From Bacteroidales bacterium (lineage in GTDB: Bacteria > Bacteroidota > Bacteroidia > Bacteroidales > FEN-979), in the NCBI GenBank assembly GCA_025355465.1, contig JANXZO010000048.1, positions 1 to 64,000 of the forward strand: a stretch of DNA of 64,000 bases, in the 5' to 3' direction. Of this stretch, positions 42,077 to 50,972 are shown one piece after another. Numbering within the stretch: position 1 is the stretch's first letter; every line of letters begins with the position of its first letter. The position numbers were made by a program, and so were the translations under genes. The notes below the pieces were generated by a model that worked only from the letters and a program-made list of their open reading frames with translations, ran no database searches and had not been told where the DNA came from.

Positions 42077-42733
42077 ATGTGCGGCAGATATTCTTTTGCA
42101 GTTGAGGATGCGCTGATCAGGGAAAGGTTCGGACTGCGTGTTGGTACGGCCATTTACAAAGCCCGGTATAATTGTGCTCCCGGGCAGATGCTGGCCGTGA
42201 TCGCGAATGATGCACCGGACGACCTGAGTTATTTCCGCTGGGGGCTGATCCCCGCCTGGGCCAAAGATCCGGCCATCGGTAACAAACTGATCAATGCCAG
42301 GGCGGAGACCGTTTCGGAAAAACCCTCCTTTCGGAGTTCCTTCAAATCGCGACGTTGCCTGGTGCCGGCCGATAGTTTTTTTGAATGGAAAAAAGATCGT
42401 GAAAAAACGCCTTACCGGATCCTTATTAAAGACAGAAATCTCTTTTGTATGGCGGGGATCTGGGATCGCTGGACAACGCCGGCCGGCGAGCAGATATGTA
42501 CTTTTTCGATCCTCACCACCCAGCCGAATGAGATGATGGCTCCCCTGCACGACAGGATGCCGGTGATCTTAGAACCTGAAGCAGAAAAGCGTTGGTTAAC
42601 GGCAACTTCAGCGCCTGAATTGCTCGAACTGCTCAAACCTTATCCTGCAGCAGCGATGGATGCCTACGCAATCTCTAAAAAGGTGAACTATCCTGCGAAT
42701 GACACACCGGATATTTTCTCACCCGATCATTAG
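42077..42733 (+). CDS. SRAP-domain protein (YedK/HMCES type)
   Basis: A 218-residue SRAP protein that forms a covalent link to abasic sites in single-stranded DNA. The protein must start MCGRYSF, so that the catalytic Cys2 becomes N-terminal after Met removal; this fixes the start at 42077. The other active residues are in NARAETVSEKPSF (Asn and Glu), RRCLVPADSFFEWK and LHDRMPVIL, with the catalytic His. Its 3' end overlaps the facing LuxE-like gene by 15 bases. Confidence 0.94.
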   Translation: MCGRYSFAVEDALIRERFGLRVGTAIYKARYNCAPGQMLAVIANDAPDDLSYFRWGLIPAWAKDPAIGNKLINARAETVSEKPSFRSSFKSRRCLVPADSFFEWKKDREKTPYRILIKDRNLFCMAGIWDRWTTPAGEQICTFSILTTQPNEMMAPLHDRMPVILEPEAEKRWLTATSAPELLELLKPYPAAAMDAYAISKKVNYPANDTPDIFSPDH

Positions 42734-43699
42734 CGAACACCCTCTGACATCGCTGAAGTCAAATCTACCCAGAACCTCAAAACGGCCATCGGGATGAAGA
42801 CGGCCAAGGTCCTGTGTTGCGATGAAAGAGCAGGAGTGAATGTTGGCAAGGTCGATGATGTTGATCCCGCCATTTTTTCCCGGGCCGATATAGGTAAACG
42901 GATCATTTGCATCACGCACAAGGATCCGCATCCAGGGCGGGCTGGAGAAAAGCCCATCGCCAGGTGAATAGGCCTGTGACAGGAGTTCTGTCATGCCATA
43001 TTCCGAATGGATCTTTTCGATGCGGAAGGCTGGGCAAAGTGTAGCATGCAACTCCTCGCGTGTCATCTCCTTGCGTTTTCCTTTCATCCCGCCGGTTTCC
43101 ATCACGATCAGGGGTCCGTATGCGCCCGGGTAAGCCTCTGCAAAATCGAGCAGGGCGTAAGTGAGACCCAGGAGAAAGACTTTGCGTCCGGTAGAGCGGG
43201 CCTGGATGAGCCTGGCGTGCAACCCGGTGAAGCTGCTGAGGAAATACCCGCTTTCGGCACTCTGACTAAGATCCATGAGCCGCTGCACCATAAACACGAG
43301 GGATGAATCGGGACTTTGTTCAGGCGTTGGTGTAAGTGCCAGAAACTGGTAGTCGTCAGGTGACCCATAGCATCGTTCAAATCCCTTCTGCAGAGAATTC
43401 CGGTAAAGGTTAAGATCGCTGATGAGGTGGCGGCTTCGTTCTGCTCCTGTTGTTCCGCTACTGCGAAACGTCCGCTGGGTGGGCTTCTCACCGCATACCA
43501 CATCCTGGGTTTTGAACAATGATATCGGCAGAAACGGGATTTCGTTTATTGATTTTACCGTTTCGGGCCTGACTTTGCGCAAATCAACATATTCGCGGTA
43601 AACCGGATTCATCTGATACTGAAACTTGAAAATGGCCAGGGCCTGGGTTCTGAATTCTTCTTCGGTAGCTATATTGAAGGGGGAATGTAGTATTTCCAT
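42719..43699 (-). CDS. LuxE-like acyl-protein synthetase
   Basis: A 326-residue protein of the LuxE/acyl-protein synthetase type, which activates a carboxylate with ATP. Features are TFRSSGTTGAERSRHLISDL as the P-loop-like ANL motif, METGGMKGKRKEMTREEL, and HSEYGMTELLSQAYS. I use the ATG at 43699. On the minus strand a TATCTTTG element (43758-43751) falls inside the longer frame from 43753, so that frame cannot be the start. No luxCD genes are present; its substrate in Bacteroidota is unknown. Confidence 0.8.
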   Translation of the reverse strand: MEILHSPFNIATEEEFRTQALAIFKFQYQMNPVYREYVDLRKVRPETVKSINEIPFLPISLFKTQDVVCGEKPTQRTFRSSGTTGAERSRHLISDLNLYRNSLQKGFERCYGSPDDYQFLALTPTPEQSPDSSLVFMVQRLMDLSQSAESGYFLSSFTGLHARLIQARSTGRKVFLLGLTYALLDFAEAYPGAYGPLIVMETGGMKGKRKEMTREELHATLCPAFRIEKIHSEYGMTELLSQAYSPGDGLFSSPPWMRILVRDANDPFTYIGPGKNGGINIIDLANIHSCSFIATQDLGRLHPDGRFEVLGRFDFSDVRGCSLMIG

Positions 43700-43785
43700 C
43701 TGCTGTTTTTCAATGGTATATGCCGAAAATTTCCTAATTTTGCGACCTTTCAAAGATAGTGCTTTTTACCCTTGATTCCGGTCCT

Positions 43786-44310
43786 ATGTTCCGCAAACTT
43801 CCAATATTAATGCGCATCACACTGGCATTGGGACTGTTCCCGGGAATTTTTTCAGTTTCATCATGTATGAAAAAGGAGAGCTATCCCGACACCCCGCAAA
43901 TCGCCTTCGAAGGATTTTACCTGGCGTTTGATACCGGCAAGGTTGCCAAACGGGGAATTCTCACCATCTCTTTCAAAGACGGCAACGGGGATATCGGCTT
44001 ACGTGCAGCCGATACACTGCCACCGTATAACCGCAACGGAGACTACTATTATAATTACGTGATCCGGTATTACGAAAAACAGATGGGCCGGTTTGTGCTG
44101 GTGCCGCTCGACCCCCCGTTCAGTGCGAGGATACCCTATCTGACCCCGGAGGATCCTGGCCGTGCAATCAAAGGAATAATCGTGGATACCCTCTTGTTAA
44201 ATCCGCAACCCGTTTTCGACACGGTTAAGTTCATCTTTTTCATTTACGACCGGGCGTTGAACAAAAGCAACGTAGATTCCACACCCCCGATCATTCTCAG
44301 GAGACCCTAA
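43786..44310 (+). CDS. Lipoprotein of unknown function
   Basis: This 174-residue protein starts with a lipoprotein signal: a hydrophobic stretch (ITLALGLFPGIF) followed by SVSSC and then MKKES. The mature part has a beta-rich fold with TISFKDGNGDIGLRAADTLP, a repeated feature of Bacteroidota surface lipoproteins with an acidic DGNGDIG loop that might bind calcium. I start at the ATG at 43786. It is divergent from the LuxE-like gene and sits seven bases before mrdA. Confidence 0.7.
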   Translation: MFRKLPILMRITLALGLFPGIFSVSSCMKKESYPDTPQIAFEGFYLAFDTGKVAKRGILTISFKDGNGDIGLRAADTLPPYNRNGDYYYNYVIRYYEKQMGRFVLVPLDPPFSARIPYLTPEDPGRAIKGIIVDTLLLNPQPVFDTVKFIFFIYDRALNKSNVDSTPPIILRRP

Positions 44311-44316
44311 ACGCGG

Positions 44317-46182
44317 ATGGAAAGGTTATATTCTGATCGTAAATACATCATCATCGTTTTCTTTCTCGTGATCGGACTGCTTTACATTGCCCGTCTGTTT
44401 TATGTACAGATCCTTGTGGACAAATACATCCTTTCGGCCAACAACAACGTGCTAAGGTATATGACCCAATATCCAGCTCGAGGGCTGGTCTTTGACCGGA
44501 AAGGAAAGTTGCTGGTTTACAACGAAGCTGCCTACGATCTGATGGTTATTCCGAGGCAGGTGAAGAGTCCCGACACTGCTGCACTGTGCGAACTCATCGG
44601 CATCGACCGCCAGGAATTTACCGACCGGTTAAAACGGGCCCGGAACTATTCGCCTTACCGTCCTTCCATTTTTGAGGCACAGATTACCCGCGAAAACTAC
44701 GGTTTTCTTGAAGAAAAGTTGTTCCGGTTCCCTGGGTTTTTCGTTCAGTCGCGAACCCTCCGCAAGTACACCTATCCGGTTGCTGCGCATACCCTGGGTT
44801 ATATCGGCGAGGCAAGTCCGGAGGTTGTTGCGAAGAGTTCATATTACCGTCCGGGCGACTACATCGGTATTAGCGGCATCGAGAAGTCCTATGAGGAGAT
44901 CCTTCGTGGGAAAAAGGGGATGAAAATCCGGGTGGTGGATGTATTCAACCGGGATAAGGGAAGCTTTCAGGAGGGGAAGTACGATACCACCTCAATAGCG
45001 GGAACGGACCTTTACGCTTCGCTCGATGCCGACCTCCAGGCTTACGGGGAGATGCTGATGGTAAATAAGAAAGGGAGTATTGTGGCCATTGAGCCGCAGA
45101 CCGGCGAGATCCTCTGCATTGTTTCCAGTCCTTCGTATAACCCGAACCTCCTGGTTGGAAACATCCGCAAGAAAAATTACGGGATGCTGCTTGCCGACAG
45201 CGTTCTTGTACCTCTTTTCAACCGGGCAGAAATGGCAAGTTATCCTCCGGGTTCTACCTTCAAACTTGTGGATGCCCTTGTAGGTCAGCAGGAAGGGGTG
45301 ATCACCTCCGACACCCGTTACGCCTGTGGGGGAGGGTTCAGTCTGGGTAACGGAAAAGTAGTGGCCTGCCATCCGCATCCATCGCCACTCGACCTGGTGG
45401 GTGCGATCCAGGTATCCTGCAATACCTATTTCTGCAGGGTATTCAGGGCGATCATCGATAAAAAATCGGCGCTTAGCGTAAGACAATCCTTTGAGGGGTG
45501 GCGCAAATACATGCTCAGTTTCGGGTTCGGGCGGAAACTGGGCATCGACCTTCCGGGGGAACTCAACGGGAACATCCCAACCGCCGCTTATTACGACAAA
45601 TATCACGGAAGAGACCGTTGGAAATCGATGACCATTATTTCGCTCGGGATCGGGCAGGGTGAAATTGGCATCACCCCCATTCAGCTGGCCAATATGGCTG
45701 CCATCATCTCGAACCGGGGATGGTTTTACACCCCGCACATCGTGCGGGCGATCGGGAAGCGGGACAGTCTTAACCAGGCTTTTGTCCAGAAAAGAGCCTG
45801 CGGCGTGGATCCGAAATATTTTGATGTGGTGATTGAAGGCATGGCCAATGTGGTGACCGGAGGAACCGCACGCGCTGTGCAGATCGACAGTGTGACCATG
45901 TGTGGAAAAACGGGCACAGCGCAGAATCCACACGGCAAGAACCACTCTATATTTATTGCCTTTGCCCCGCGTGAAAACACGAAGATCGCCATCTCGGTGG
46001 TGGTTGAAAACGCCGGGTTCGGAGCTGCCTGGGCTGCACCTATCGCCAGTTTGATGATTGAAAAATACCTCAAGGGAAAAGTAACGCGCAAAGACCTTGA
46101 AGAGTGGATGATCCGCGGAGATATTATACACGGCATAACCTTACCTGATGCGGGAAGAACGGAGCATATTTTACAAGATTGA
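44317..46182 (+). CDS. mrdA: Penicillin-binding protein 2
   Basis: A 621-residue class B PBP, the transpeptidase of the cell-elongation complex. One N-terminal anchor helix (IIIVFFLVIGLLYIARLFYV) is followed by the dimerisation region with YPARGLVFDRKGKLL and IEKSYEEILRGKKG. In the transpeptidase domain, STFK starts at S313, the SCN motif lies in QVSCNTYFCR, and KTGT is in CGKTGTAQNPHGK. It overlaps rodA by 35 bases, so the two are translationally coupled. Confidence 0.95.
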   Translation: MERLYSDRKYIIIVFFLVIGLLYIARLFYVQILVDKYILSANNNVLRYMTQYPARGLVFDRKGKLLVYNEAAYDLMVIPRQVKSPDTAALCELIGIDRQEFTDRLKRARNYSPYRPSIFEAQITRENYGFLEEKLFRFPGFFVQSRTLRKYTYPVAAHTLGYIGEASPEVVAKSSYYRPGDYIGISGIEKSYEEILRGKKGMKIRVVDVFNRDKGSFQEGKYDTTSIAGTDLYASLDADLQAYGEMLMVNKKGSIVAIEPQTGEILCIVSSPSYNPNLLVGNIRKKNYGMLLADSVLVPLFNRAEMASYPPGSTFKLVDALVGQQEGVITSDTRYACGGGFSLGNGKVVACHPHPSPLDLVGAIQVSCNTYFCRVFRAIIDKKSALSVRQSFEGWRKYMLSFGFGRKLGIDLPGELNGNIPTAAYYDKYHGRDRWKSMTIISLGIGQGEIGITPIQLANMAAIISNRGWFYTPHIVRAIGKRDSLNQAFVQKRACGVDPKYFDVVIEGMANVVTGGTARAVQIDSVTMCGKTGTAQNPHGKNHSIFIAFAPRENTKIAISVVVENAGFGAAWAAPIASLMIEKYLKGKVTRKDLEEWMIRGDIIHGITLPDAGRTEHILQD

Positions 46183-47407
46183 CTGGGTGCTTGTCGGACT
46201 GTACCTGGCGCTGGTCCTGATCGGCTGGCTCAATATCTATGCCGCCGTGTATGACGAGAACTACAACCACATCATTGATCTCAGCCAGAAGTACGGCAAG
46301 CAGATGATCTTTATCGTGGCTGCTTTGCTATTGGCGATGGGAACCCTGATCATCGACCCCAAGTTCTTCTCGCAGTTTGCCTATTTCATTTACGGCACGT
46401 TTCTCATCATGCTGATCCTCGTTATTTTCGGGGGCCGTGAGATTTCAGGCTCGAAAGGGTGGTTTGCCATCGGGGGCTTCGGGGTGCAACCGGCCGAATT
46501 CGCCAAAATGGCAACCTGTCTGGCCCTGGCCAAGTATCTCAGCACCCTGGATGTGGATATCCGCAGGTTCAGAACGCTCATCATCGCCTCGGTCATTATC
46601 CTGGCTCCGGCCGTGATTGTGCTGCTTCAGCATGATACCGGCTCTGCGATCGTATTTTTCGCCCTCATCATTGTTTTGTACCGTGCCGGACTGACCGGGT
46701 TTGTACCCCTGGCGTTCATTGTATTGCCAGTGCTCGGGATCCTTTCCTTGTTGCTGCCCAAGATGATTCTGGCCGCCATTCTCCTGGCCGTTGCAGGAAT
46801 TTTCTACCTCTACAGCAACAGAAAAATCCGCGTCATCATCATCATTGCTGTGGTTTTTATCGGTTCCGTTGGCTTTGTTTTTTCCGTTGATTACAGCGTA
46901 AACAACATTCTTGAGCCTCACCAGCGAAACCGGATCCATGTGCTGCTTGGCCAGGATACCGATCTTAAGGGGGCAGGATACAACGTCAACCAGTCGCTGA
47001 TCGCCATTGGTTCGGGGAAATTTTTCGGCAAAGGGTTTCTGCAGGGCACCCAGACCAAATACAATTTCGTTCCCGAACAAAGTACCGACTTCATATTCTG
47101 CACCGTGGGCGAAGAGCAGGGATTTTTAGGTTCCTCGCTGCTGGTGATCCTCTATACCAGTTTGTTTGTGCGCGTTCTGTTAACTGCAGAGCGGCAGCGG
47201 TCGCGCTTCAGCCGGTTTTACGGATACGGTGTGGCTTCCATTCTGTTCTTCCACTTTGCCATTAATGTCGGGATGACCCTCGGGTTGGTACCTGTTATCG
47301 GCATCCCGCTGCCATTCGTCAGTTATGGCGGTTCGTCGCTTTGGGCGTTCACCTTATTATTGTTTATCTTTATCCGGCAGGATTCCTACCGTTACGATCT
47401 GATTTGA
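46148..47407 (+). CDS. rodA: SEDS glycosyltransferase RodA
   Basis: This 419-residue SEDS protein polymerises glycan strands in cell elongation together with PBP2. It has about ten membrane segments, WFAIGGFGVQPAEFAKMA with the conserved Pro-Ala-Glu, LLQHDTGSAIVF, the catalytic loop region with NQSLIAIGSGKFFGKGFLQG, DFIFCTVGEEQGF and PLPFVSYGGSSLW. It overlaps mrdA by 35 bases. The spacing to the next gene is six bases. Confidence 0.95.
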   Translation: MREERSIFYKIDWVLVGLYLALVLIGWLNIYAAVYDENYNHIIDLSQKYGKQMIFIVAALLLAMGTLIIDPKFFSQFAYFIYGTFLIMLILVIFGGREISGSKGWFAIGGFGVQPAEFAKMATCLALAKYLSTLDVDIRRFRTLIIASVIILAPAVIVLLQHDTGSAIVFFALIIVLYRAGLTGFVPLAFIVLPVLGILSLLLPKMILAAILLAVAGIFYLYSNRKIRVIIIIAVVFIGSVGFVFSVDYSVNNILEPHQRNRIHVLLGQDTDLKGAGYNVNQSLIAIGSGKFFGKGFLQGTQTKYNFVPEQSTDFIFCTVGEEQGFLGSSLLVILYTSLFVRVLLTAERQRSRFSRFYGYGVASILFFHFAINVGMTLGLVPVIGIPLPFVSYGGSSLWAFTLLLFIFIRQDSYRYDLI

Positions 47408-47412
47408 TTCCC

Positions 47413-48006
47413 ATGCCAGAGAAGAAAAAATCAGCTTGGCTAAAAAAGACCATCCATGTGAAGAACATGGTTTGTAACTGTTGCATACGGCTCCTGAAGA
47501 AGGAGCTCGATATTGACGGGATCAGGGTAAATAGCATTAAGCTGGGCACTGTTGAAATTTCCTACGCACCGGAGAAAGTTACCCTGAAAATGGTTGAGGC
47601 GATGCTGGAGGAGTTTGGGTTCGAGATCATTAGCGATAAGGAGAAGATACTTGTAGAGCAGATCAAGCTGGCCATGATCGAGCTGATCCATAACTCCACC
47701 TATAATGCAATGGTTCGCAATTCCGACTTCCTGGTAGAGCGTTTTAACATGTCATACCCATACATCTCGGCTCTTTTCTCAAAACATGAGAAGACCACCC
47801 TGGAGAAATTCACCATCCTTCATAAAATCGAAAAAGTAAAGGAGCTCATCCATTACGGAGAGCTTACCCTGAGCGAGATTGCTTACATCATGGGTTACAG
47901 CAGCGTTCAGTACCTCAGCACGCAGTTTAAATCGGTAACCGGCATCTCCGTCACCGATTTCAAAGCCAATCCCGTGATCAAGCGCAAATCACTGGAAAAC
48001 CTGTAA
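47413..48006 (+). CDS. AraC-family regulator with N-terminal HMA-like metal-binding domain
   Basis: This 197-residue protein pairs an HMA-like domain with an AraC DNA-binding domain. Residues about 12-75 have the ferredoxin-like HMA pattern, with VKNMVCNCCIRLLKKEL as a variant of MxCxxC. The C-terminal half has two helix-turn-helix parts: NMSYPYISALFSKHEKTTLE, and LTLSEIAYIMGYSSVQYLST with QFKSVTGIS. This suggests a metal-responsive regulator, likely copper. I use the ATG at 47413; the frame from 47341 would overlap rodA. No metal pump is adjacent. Confidence 0.78.
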   Translation: MPEKKKSAWLKKTIHVKNMVCNCCIRLLKKELDIDGIRVNSIKLGTVEISYAPEKVTLKMVEAMLEEFGFEIISDKEKILVEQIKLAMIELIHNSTYNAMVRNSDFLVERFNMSYPYISALFSKHEKTTLEKFTILHKIEKVKELIHYGELTLSEIAYIMGYSSVQYLSTQFKSVTGISVTDFKANPVIKRKSLENL

Positions 48007-48052
48007 GCAGGTTGAAAATAAACCCCTCAGAAAAGCGTAAGATTAACCCAGG

Positions 48053-48107
48053 CACCTCAACCCCCGGCCCCTTCTCCTTAAGGAGCAGGGGTGAAGGGGA
48101 TGAGGTG
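48053..48107. repeat. Nested palindromic (REP-like) element
   Basis: Three nested perfect arms: CACCTCA (48053-48059) with TGAGGTG (48101-48107), CCCCTTC (48068-48074) with GAAGGGG (48093-48099), and the 12-bp palindrome CTCCTTAAGGAG at 48074-48085. The C-rich/G-rich makeup resembles dispersed REP-type elements of other genomes. It sits between the AraC gene and the PqqD operon. Confidence 0.55.
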
Positions 48108-48234
48108 GGTAAATTAAAATCTTATACAACTAAAAAATAATATCGTAACGGCCGGGCCCTTTTATCATCCTAATATTGCACGGCAGATATTTCGTAAAGC
48201 CGCACAGCAGTGCGTCTCAACCAAAAGAAAAAAT

Positions 48235-48495
48235 ATGAAACTGAACAAAAACGTCGCCGTCAGCGAATCCGGGCTGCTCTTCAACCCGGTAACCGGTGAA
48301 TCCTTCTCGGTAAACCCGATCGGGATTGAGATCCTGAATCTTATCCGGGATGAAAAACCGGAAGAGGAGATCGCCGAGGCCATCATGGCAAAATACAACA
48401 CAGATAAACCCACCTTCGAAAAGGACTACCAGGATTTTATCGGTATCCTTTCACACAATAACCTCGTGGAAAGCCATGAAAAAACCAAAGCTTAA
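48235..48495 (+). CDS. PqqD-like peptide-binding protein (RRE fold)
   Basis: This 86-residue protein has the PqqD/RiPP-recognition-element pattern: beta strands in LNKNVAVSESGLLFNPVTGE, then FSVNPIGIEILNLIRDEK (with the N-P-x-x-x-x-I-L helix) and IAEAIMAKYNTDKPTFEKD, closing with FIGILSHNNLVE. These domains bind leader peptides and deliver them to modifying enzymes. It overlaps the ATP-grasp gene by 20 bases, so the two are coupled. No radical SAM partner, the usual PqqD neighbour, is present. Confidence 0.85.
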   Translation: MKLNKNVAVSESGLLFNPVTGESFSVNPIGIEILNLIRDEKPEEEIAEAIMAKYNTDKPTFEKDYQDFIGILSHNNLVESHEKTKA

Positions 48496-49522
48496 TATTG
48501 CCGTAACCGGTCTGAATGCCATTGACAGCCCTGGTCCGGGTGTTTCGGTGATCAGGGGGCTGCGCGAGGCTGCCTCCTTCGATGTCCGCATTATCGGCAT
48601 GTCGTATGAGTCGCTTGAACCCGGCATCTTCATGCACGACCTGATTGACCGCACGTATTCAATACCCTATCCAACGGCAGGTACCAACACCCTGTTGGAG
48701 CGAATTGAATATATCCACAGCCGGGAAAAACTCGACGTGATCATTCCCAACTTCGATGCGGAACTCTACCCTTTTATCAAACTGGAGCCGAAGCTGAAGA
48801 CGATGGGGATCCATATGTTCCTGCCAACGATGCATCAGTTTGAGGAGCGACACAAGGTGAATCTCAACGATTTTGGCAAGAAATATGGCATCAGCGTTCC
48901 GAAAAGCAAGGTGCTTTACGACCTCAACACGGTTCACAGCCTGGTTTCCGAATTTTCTTTCCCGATGATTGTGAAGGGAAAATTCTATGATGCATCGATT
49001 GCCTACAGCATTGAGCAGGTGAAGAGCTACTTCAACAAGATCAGCGCCAAGTGGGGGCTTCCGATCATCATCCAGGAGTTCGTTCACGGTACGGAGTTCA
49101 ACGTAACCGGACTGGGCGACGGCAAGGGCAATATGATGGCCGCGGTTCCGATGCGCAAGCAGTATATCACGGATAAAGGCAAAGCCTGGGGCGGCATCAG
49201 CATCTCTGATGAAAAGATGCTCGACATGACGCGGAAATTTCTCCGCAACACCAAGTGGCGTGGTGGTTTTGAGCTGGAGCTGATGAAAAACAAGGATGGC
49301 GAACTCTACCTGCTTGAGATCAATCCCCGTTTGCCAGCCTGGATCTACCTGGCTGTTGGTGTAGGGCAAAACATTCCCGAAGCGCTGGTCAACCTGGCAC
49401 TCGGAAAAAAGGTAAAACCCTACTCCGAATATGCTGTAGGCAAGATGTTCGTGCGCTATTCGTGGGACATGATCGTGGACCGTGCGGAGTTTGAGCAGAT
49501 CAGCCTTTATGGGGAACTCTGA
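48476..49522 (+). CDS. ATP-grasp enzyme
   Basis: This 348-residue protein has an N-terminal Rossmann-like part (LNIAVTGLNAIDSPGPGVSV) and an ATP-grasp core. FPMIVKGKFYDASIAYS holds the ATP-binding Lys, IIIQEFVHGTEFNVTGLGDG is the hinge strand, and GGFELELMKNKDGELYLLEI with NPRLPAWIYLA is the Mg-binding E-x-N site. ATP-grasp enzymes join a carboxylate to an amine or thiol through an acyl phosphate. I use the ATG at 48476, which overlaps the pqqD-like gene; the longer frame has no fold similarity. Which carboxylate it activates is unknown. Confidence 0.85.
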   Translation: MKKPKLNIAVTGLNAIDSPGPGVSVIRGLREAASFDVRIIGMSYESLEPGIFMHDLIDRTYSIPYPTAGTNTLLERIEYIHSREKLDVIIPNFDAELYPFIKLEPKLKTMGIHMFLPTMHQFEERHKVNLNDFGKKYGISVPKSKVLYDLNTVHSLVSEFSFPMIVKGKFYDASIAYSIEQVKSYFNKISAKWGLPIIIQEFVHGTEFNVTGLGDGKGNMMAAVPMRKQYITDKGKAWGGISISDEKMLDMTRKFLRNTKWRGGFELELMKNKDGELYLLEINPRLPAWIYLAVGVGQNIPEALVNLALGKKVKPYSEYAVGKMFVRYSWDMIVDRAEFEQISLYGEL

Positions 49523-49525
49523 ACC

Positions 49526-49549
49526 AATGCACGAATGGACGAATGCACG
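49526..49549 (+). repeat. Octamer tandem array between ATP-grasp and decarboxylase genes
   Basis: AATGCACG, AATGGACG, AATGCACG, starting four bases after the ATP-grasp stop. Confidence 0.65.
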
Positions 49550-49589
49550 AAAAAATAAATATTAATTGTCAATGATTAATTAGCAGGCG

Positions 49590-50948
49590 ATGACCAAATT
49601 AAGATATGAACGTCCGGTGATCAAGAAGCTTGAGACCGGGATGCCCAATAAATTCGGAACCAGAACAGAATACCAGCCTCTGACCCACATTGATGGCGTG
49701 GCTGTGGCAAAGCTGATCAAAGATTACGGTTCACCACTCTTCGTGATCTCCGAGAAGACCATCAGGACCACTATCCGCAAGGCAAAGAAAGCCTTTGAAA
49801 CCCGATACCCGCGGGTTCAGTTTGCCTGGTCGTACAAGACCAACTACCTGAACGCCGTTTGCAGCATTTTCCACCAGGAGGGCTCCTGGGCCGAGGTGGT
49901 GTCGGGATTTGAATACGATAAGGCGATCAGCCTGGGGGTGGATGGAAAAAAGATCATCTTCAACGGACCCGAAAAAAGTACGGAAGATCTGACCAAGGCC
50001 ATTTCCAACGACTCGCTCATCCATATCGACCACCTTGATGAACTCTATTCGATCACCGATCTGGCAACAGAACTGAAAAAACGTCCGCGTGTTGCCATCA
50101 GGGTGAACATGGATACCGGCATTTACCCCATGTGGGACCGGTTCGGTTTTAATTATGAGAACGGTCAGGCCTGGGATGCGATCAACAAGATCATGCATTC
50201 GGGGAAGATGGAACTGGTTGGCTTACATTGCCACATCGGGACCTTCATGTTATCTCCGTTCGCCTATGGTATCGCAGCAACCAAACTGGCAGAACTTGCA
50301 CTTTCGGTGGAGCAGAAATTCAAACACGAATTAAAATACATTGATCTGGGTGGCGGATTTGCCTCCAAGAACACACTAAAAGGCTCCTATCTACCGGGTT
50401 CCGACACCAACCCCACCTTCGATGATTTTGCCGAAGCGATCTCCTCCGCCCTTTTGAACAGCAACTTCAAACAGGATAAATTGCCTCTCCTCATCCTGGA
50501 GACCGGCCGTGCCATGATCGATGAAGCAGGATACCTGCTGGGATCTGTTATTTCGAACAAACGTTCCAGCACCGGCCGCCGCAATACCATCCTCGACATT
50601 GGTGTAAACATTCTCTTCACCTCCTTTTGGTACGACCACAAGATCACGCCGGCGCAACCCTTTACCCAATATGCAGAAGACACCTGTGTTTATGGTCCGT
50701 TGTGCATGAACATCGATGTGATCCGTGAAAGTACCAGTTTACCATTGCTCAACCGGGGCGACCAGGTAGTTATCCACAATGTAGGGGCTTACAACATGAC
50801 CCAATGGATGCAGTTTATTGCCCTGCGGCCTCATGTAGTGCTCATTGACACAGAGGAAAAGCCGCATGTGATCCGGCTTAGGGAGACACTCGACAACATG
50901 AACAGCATGGAAAAGGTTCCCGGGCACCTGCATAAATTTAATTTATAA
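49590..50948 (+). CDS. PLP-dependent decarboxylase (fold type III) with a RiPP-leader-like N-terminus
   Basis: This 452-residue protein is an alanine-racemase-fold decarboxylase of the ornithine/diaminopimelate family. The PLP lysine is K83 in WSYKTN, GLHCHIGTF is the loop near the ring, and ETGRAMIDEAGYLLG is a phosphate-binding and substrate region. Before the enzyme lies a 30-residue extension (LRYERPVIKKLETGMP) with Y-x-x-P-x-(I/L) spacing, like the leader motif bound by PqqD-type RRE domains. Diaminopimelate decarboxylase is the nearest housekeeping reading, but context argues for a specialised amino acid or amine pathway with the ATP-grasp and PqqD-like proteins. Confidence 0.82.
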   Translation: MTKLRYERPVIKKLETGMPNKFGTRTEYQPLTHIDGVAVAKLIKDYGSPLFVISEKTIRTTIRKAKKAFETRYPRVQFAWSYKTNYLNAVCSIFHQEGSWAEVVSGFEYDKAISLGVDGKKIIFNGPEKSTEDLTKAISNDSLIHIDHLDELYSITDLATELKKRPRVAIRVNMDTGIYPMWDRFGFNYENGQAWDAINKIMHSGKMELVGLHCHIGTFMLSPFAYGIAATKLAELALSVEQKFKHELKYIDLGGGFASKNTLKGSYLPGSDTNPTFDDFAEAISSALLNSNFKQDKLPLLILETGRAMIDEAGYLLGSVISNKRSSTGRRNTILDIGVNILFTSFWYDHKITPAQPFTQYAEDTCVYGPLCMNIDVIRESTSLPLLNRGDQVVIHNVGAYNMTQWMQFIALRPHVVLIDTEEKPHVIRLRETLDNMNSMEKVPGHLHKFNL

Positions 50949-50972
50949 ATTTACAAGCCTAATTTATTTCTT

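Noticed and set aside
44992..46131. 379-codon open frame opposite mrdA
   Set aside because: mrdA has full PBP2 motifs here; the antisense translation is His-, Arg- and Gly-rich with no recognisable fold.
49590..50948. Plain diaminopimelate decarboxylase of lysine synthesis
   Set aside because: The N-terminal leader-like extension and the coupling to PqqD-like and ATP-grasp genes argue against a simple lysA, although the fold is shared and the substrate is not proven.
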